From contig VUYV01000090.1 in the NCBI GenBank assembly GCA_008711295.1, positions 2,534,917 to 2,598,916 on the forward strand: a stretch of DNA of 64,000 nucleotides, read 5' to 3'. The stretch comes from Anarhynchus alexandrinus (lineage: Eukaryota; Chordata; Aves; Charadriiformes; Charadriidae). The translations under genes were made by a program, and so were the position numbers. Below are positions 63,190-64,000 of the stretch, one piece after another (the stretch's first letter is position 1; each line of letters opens with the position of its first letter). The notes below the pieces were generated by a model. The model worked only from the letters and a program-made list of their open reading frames with translations, ran no database searches and was not told the DNA's origin.

Positions 63190-63226
63190 TCATTTTCAGC
63201 AACATTGACAATGTTGCTGAAAATGA
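63190..63226. repeat. Perfect 17-bp inverted repeat with 3-base loop
   Basis: CATTTTCAGCAACATT (63191-63206) and AATGTTGCTGAAAATG (63210-63225) are exact reverse complements around GAC. One further T:A pair extends the stem to 17 bp. The loop is too small for a microRNA hairpin, and no terminal repeats or target duplication suggest a transposon. Sequence like one arm (CATTTTCAGATAAC) recurs at 63243-63256. Confidence 0.93.
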
Positions 63227-63398
63227 AATGTTGGAAATGAAACATTTTCAGATAACGCTGCCTTTCAGCTCCCCTATGCTTTATGAGACAACAGTGAGTC
63301 ACAGCGTAACGACCTCAGTGATAGGCAACGCTCTGCTGACACAGGGGTATCTTGATTCCAAAAAACCTGCAGTATCACTTAATTAGAAAATTAATAGG

Positions 63399-63780
63399 CG
63401 CTGATACTACCGCGGTGTCTCTACGCCACGTTAGCTGTGTCTCTGCCCCTGTTTTCCTGCCCACGCCTGCCTGGGGCAGTACCGGCAGATCAGCAGCTCC
63501 CCTGCCCCAGCAGCAGGCAGCTGGAGGAACTGGGATGGCTCTGCTTGCTGGTTCGGTTCGCTAGCAGCTCTCCTTCCTCTGCCCAGGATGAACAGCAGTG
63601 CCACCACCCTCGTGAGCCTGTGAGGACCTAAAGGTCTGGGGAAGAATGGAGAGGAGGGAGGGATCTTAACACTTTCGCACCCGGTACTGCGGGCTCCCAC
63701 CAGGTTGTGAAGCTCTATATTGACACGTCCCAGCTCCCCAGTCTTTCTCCCCCAAGACAACTCGCTCCTCGTCCGAAATC
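63399..63780. other. G+C- and CpG-rich block near right edge
   Basis: G+C is about 63% over 63421-63600, and I count about 17 CpGs across 63399-63780, in a window that is otherwise A+T-rich and CpG-poor. Several frames are open on both strands here, which high G+C alone explains. It could be the shore of a CpG island or a first exon of a gene beyond the window. No TATA box, initiator or recognisable peptide was found. Confidence 0.4.
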
Positions 63781-64000
63781 AGCTGTATTGCAATAATTTG
63801 TGGCAGAATATTTTTTTTTATTATCAATATCATTATAGATTCACTAGGCATTGCCCCTCGCTATGCCACCTGTGTACCTCCTCTAGCAGCAGCAAAGGAA
63901 CAAAAATGGAGAATACAGGACTCGGCTTCAGGAAGGGTGTCGGTGGGGTGTACACATGCAACACAAAACACCCTTTTGTTATTCATGGAAAGGAACACTA
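63781..64000. other. No gene recognised at right edge
   Basis: The sequence returns to A+T-rich with a short T run (63811-63819). Nothing supportable. Confidence 0.5.

Noticed and set aside
63190..63226. Hairpin as a microRNA precursor
   Set aside because: A three-base loop and a 17-bp stem are too small for Drosha/Dicer processing.
1..64000. A prokaryote-type system (CRISPR, operon, toxin-antitoxin, prophage)
   Set aside because: No dense coding, ribosome-binding sites or array of spaced direct repeats. CR1 and MIR content marks this as vertebrate nuclear DNA.

Overview
The window looks like gene-poor nuclear DNA of an amniote, most likely a bird. The main reason is the interspersed-repeat content. 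Nearly every clear element is a 5'-truncated CR1 non-LTR retrotransposon. These carry the CR1 ORF2 C-terminus and a 3' end built from short ATTCTATG-type repeats. Older, heavily decayed MIR-like, LINE2-like and L3/CR1-like fragments sit beside them, as in other amniotes. The sequence is A+T-rich and mostly unique, with frequent short microsatellites. There is one 38-base N gap (25970-26007) and one isolated N (37053). I saw no convincing host protein-coding exon, tRNA, rRNA, snRNA or CRISPR, and nothing prokaryotic. Open frames of 60-160 codons are scattered at a density expected by chance, and only those inside CR1 copies resemble a known protein. The stretch could be intergenic or part of a long intron; the sequence alone does not decide this.

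Layout. 1-3.6 kb: one long CR1 copy (about 1661-2774, +) that keeps part of the reverse transcriptase, then a 44-base CR1 end (3487-3530, -) and a local tandem duplication. 3.6-14.4 kb: unique sequence with one MIR-like fragment, a perfect hairpin at 11514-11540 and a G+C-rich pocket near 12.45-12.77 kb. 14.4-19.1 kb: two CR1 copies (14459-15069 and 17466-17762, both +) and two MIR-like fragments. 19-32 kb: unique A+T-rich DNA, the N gap beside a GA repeat, and a fairly complete ancient MIR with its tail (29546-29801). 32-37 kb: a pyrimidine-rich, LINE2-like 3' region and two G/T-rich tracts with quadruplex potential. 37-44.5 kb: an ancient L3/CR1-like LINE relic (about 41800-42330) and a younger CR1 on the minus strand (44049-44468). 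44.5-57 kb: largely unique, with a possible hAT-type MITE relic. 57-64 kb: a palindromic POU octamer next to a SOX-POU-like pair (57191-57228), a second octamer palindrome 1.4 kb on, a CR1 tail, an ancient amniote repeat, a 17-bp perfect hairpin, and a moderately CpG-rich block near the right end.

The CR1 copies fall into two groups by their C-terminus and 3' UTR. Those at 1661 and 44049 end in LRDMV or a frameshifted form of it. Those at 14459 and 17466 end in L(G/S)NLV. All are 5'-truncated and none could be autonomous. I found no undescribed molecular system. The most interesting signals are the POU/SOX cluster, the perfect short-loop inverted repeats and the G+C-rich right edge.
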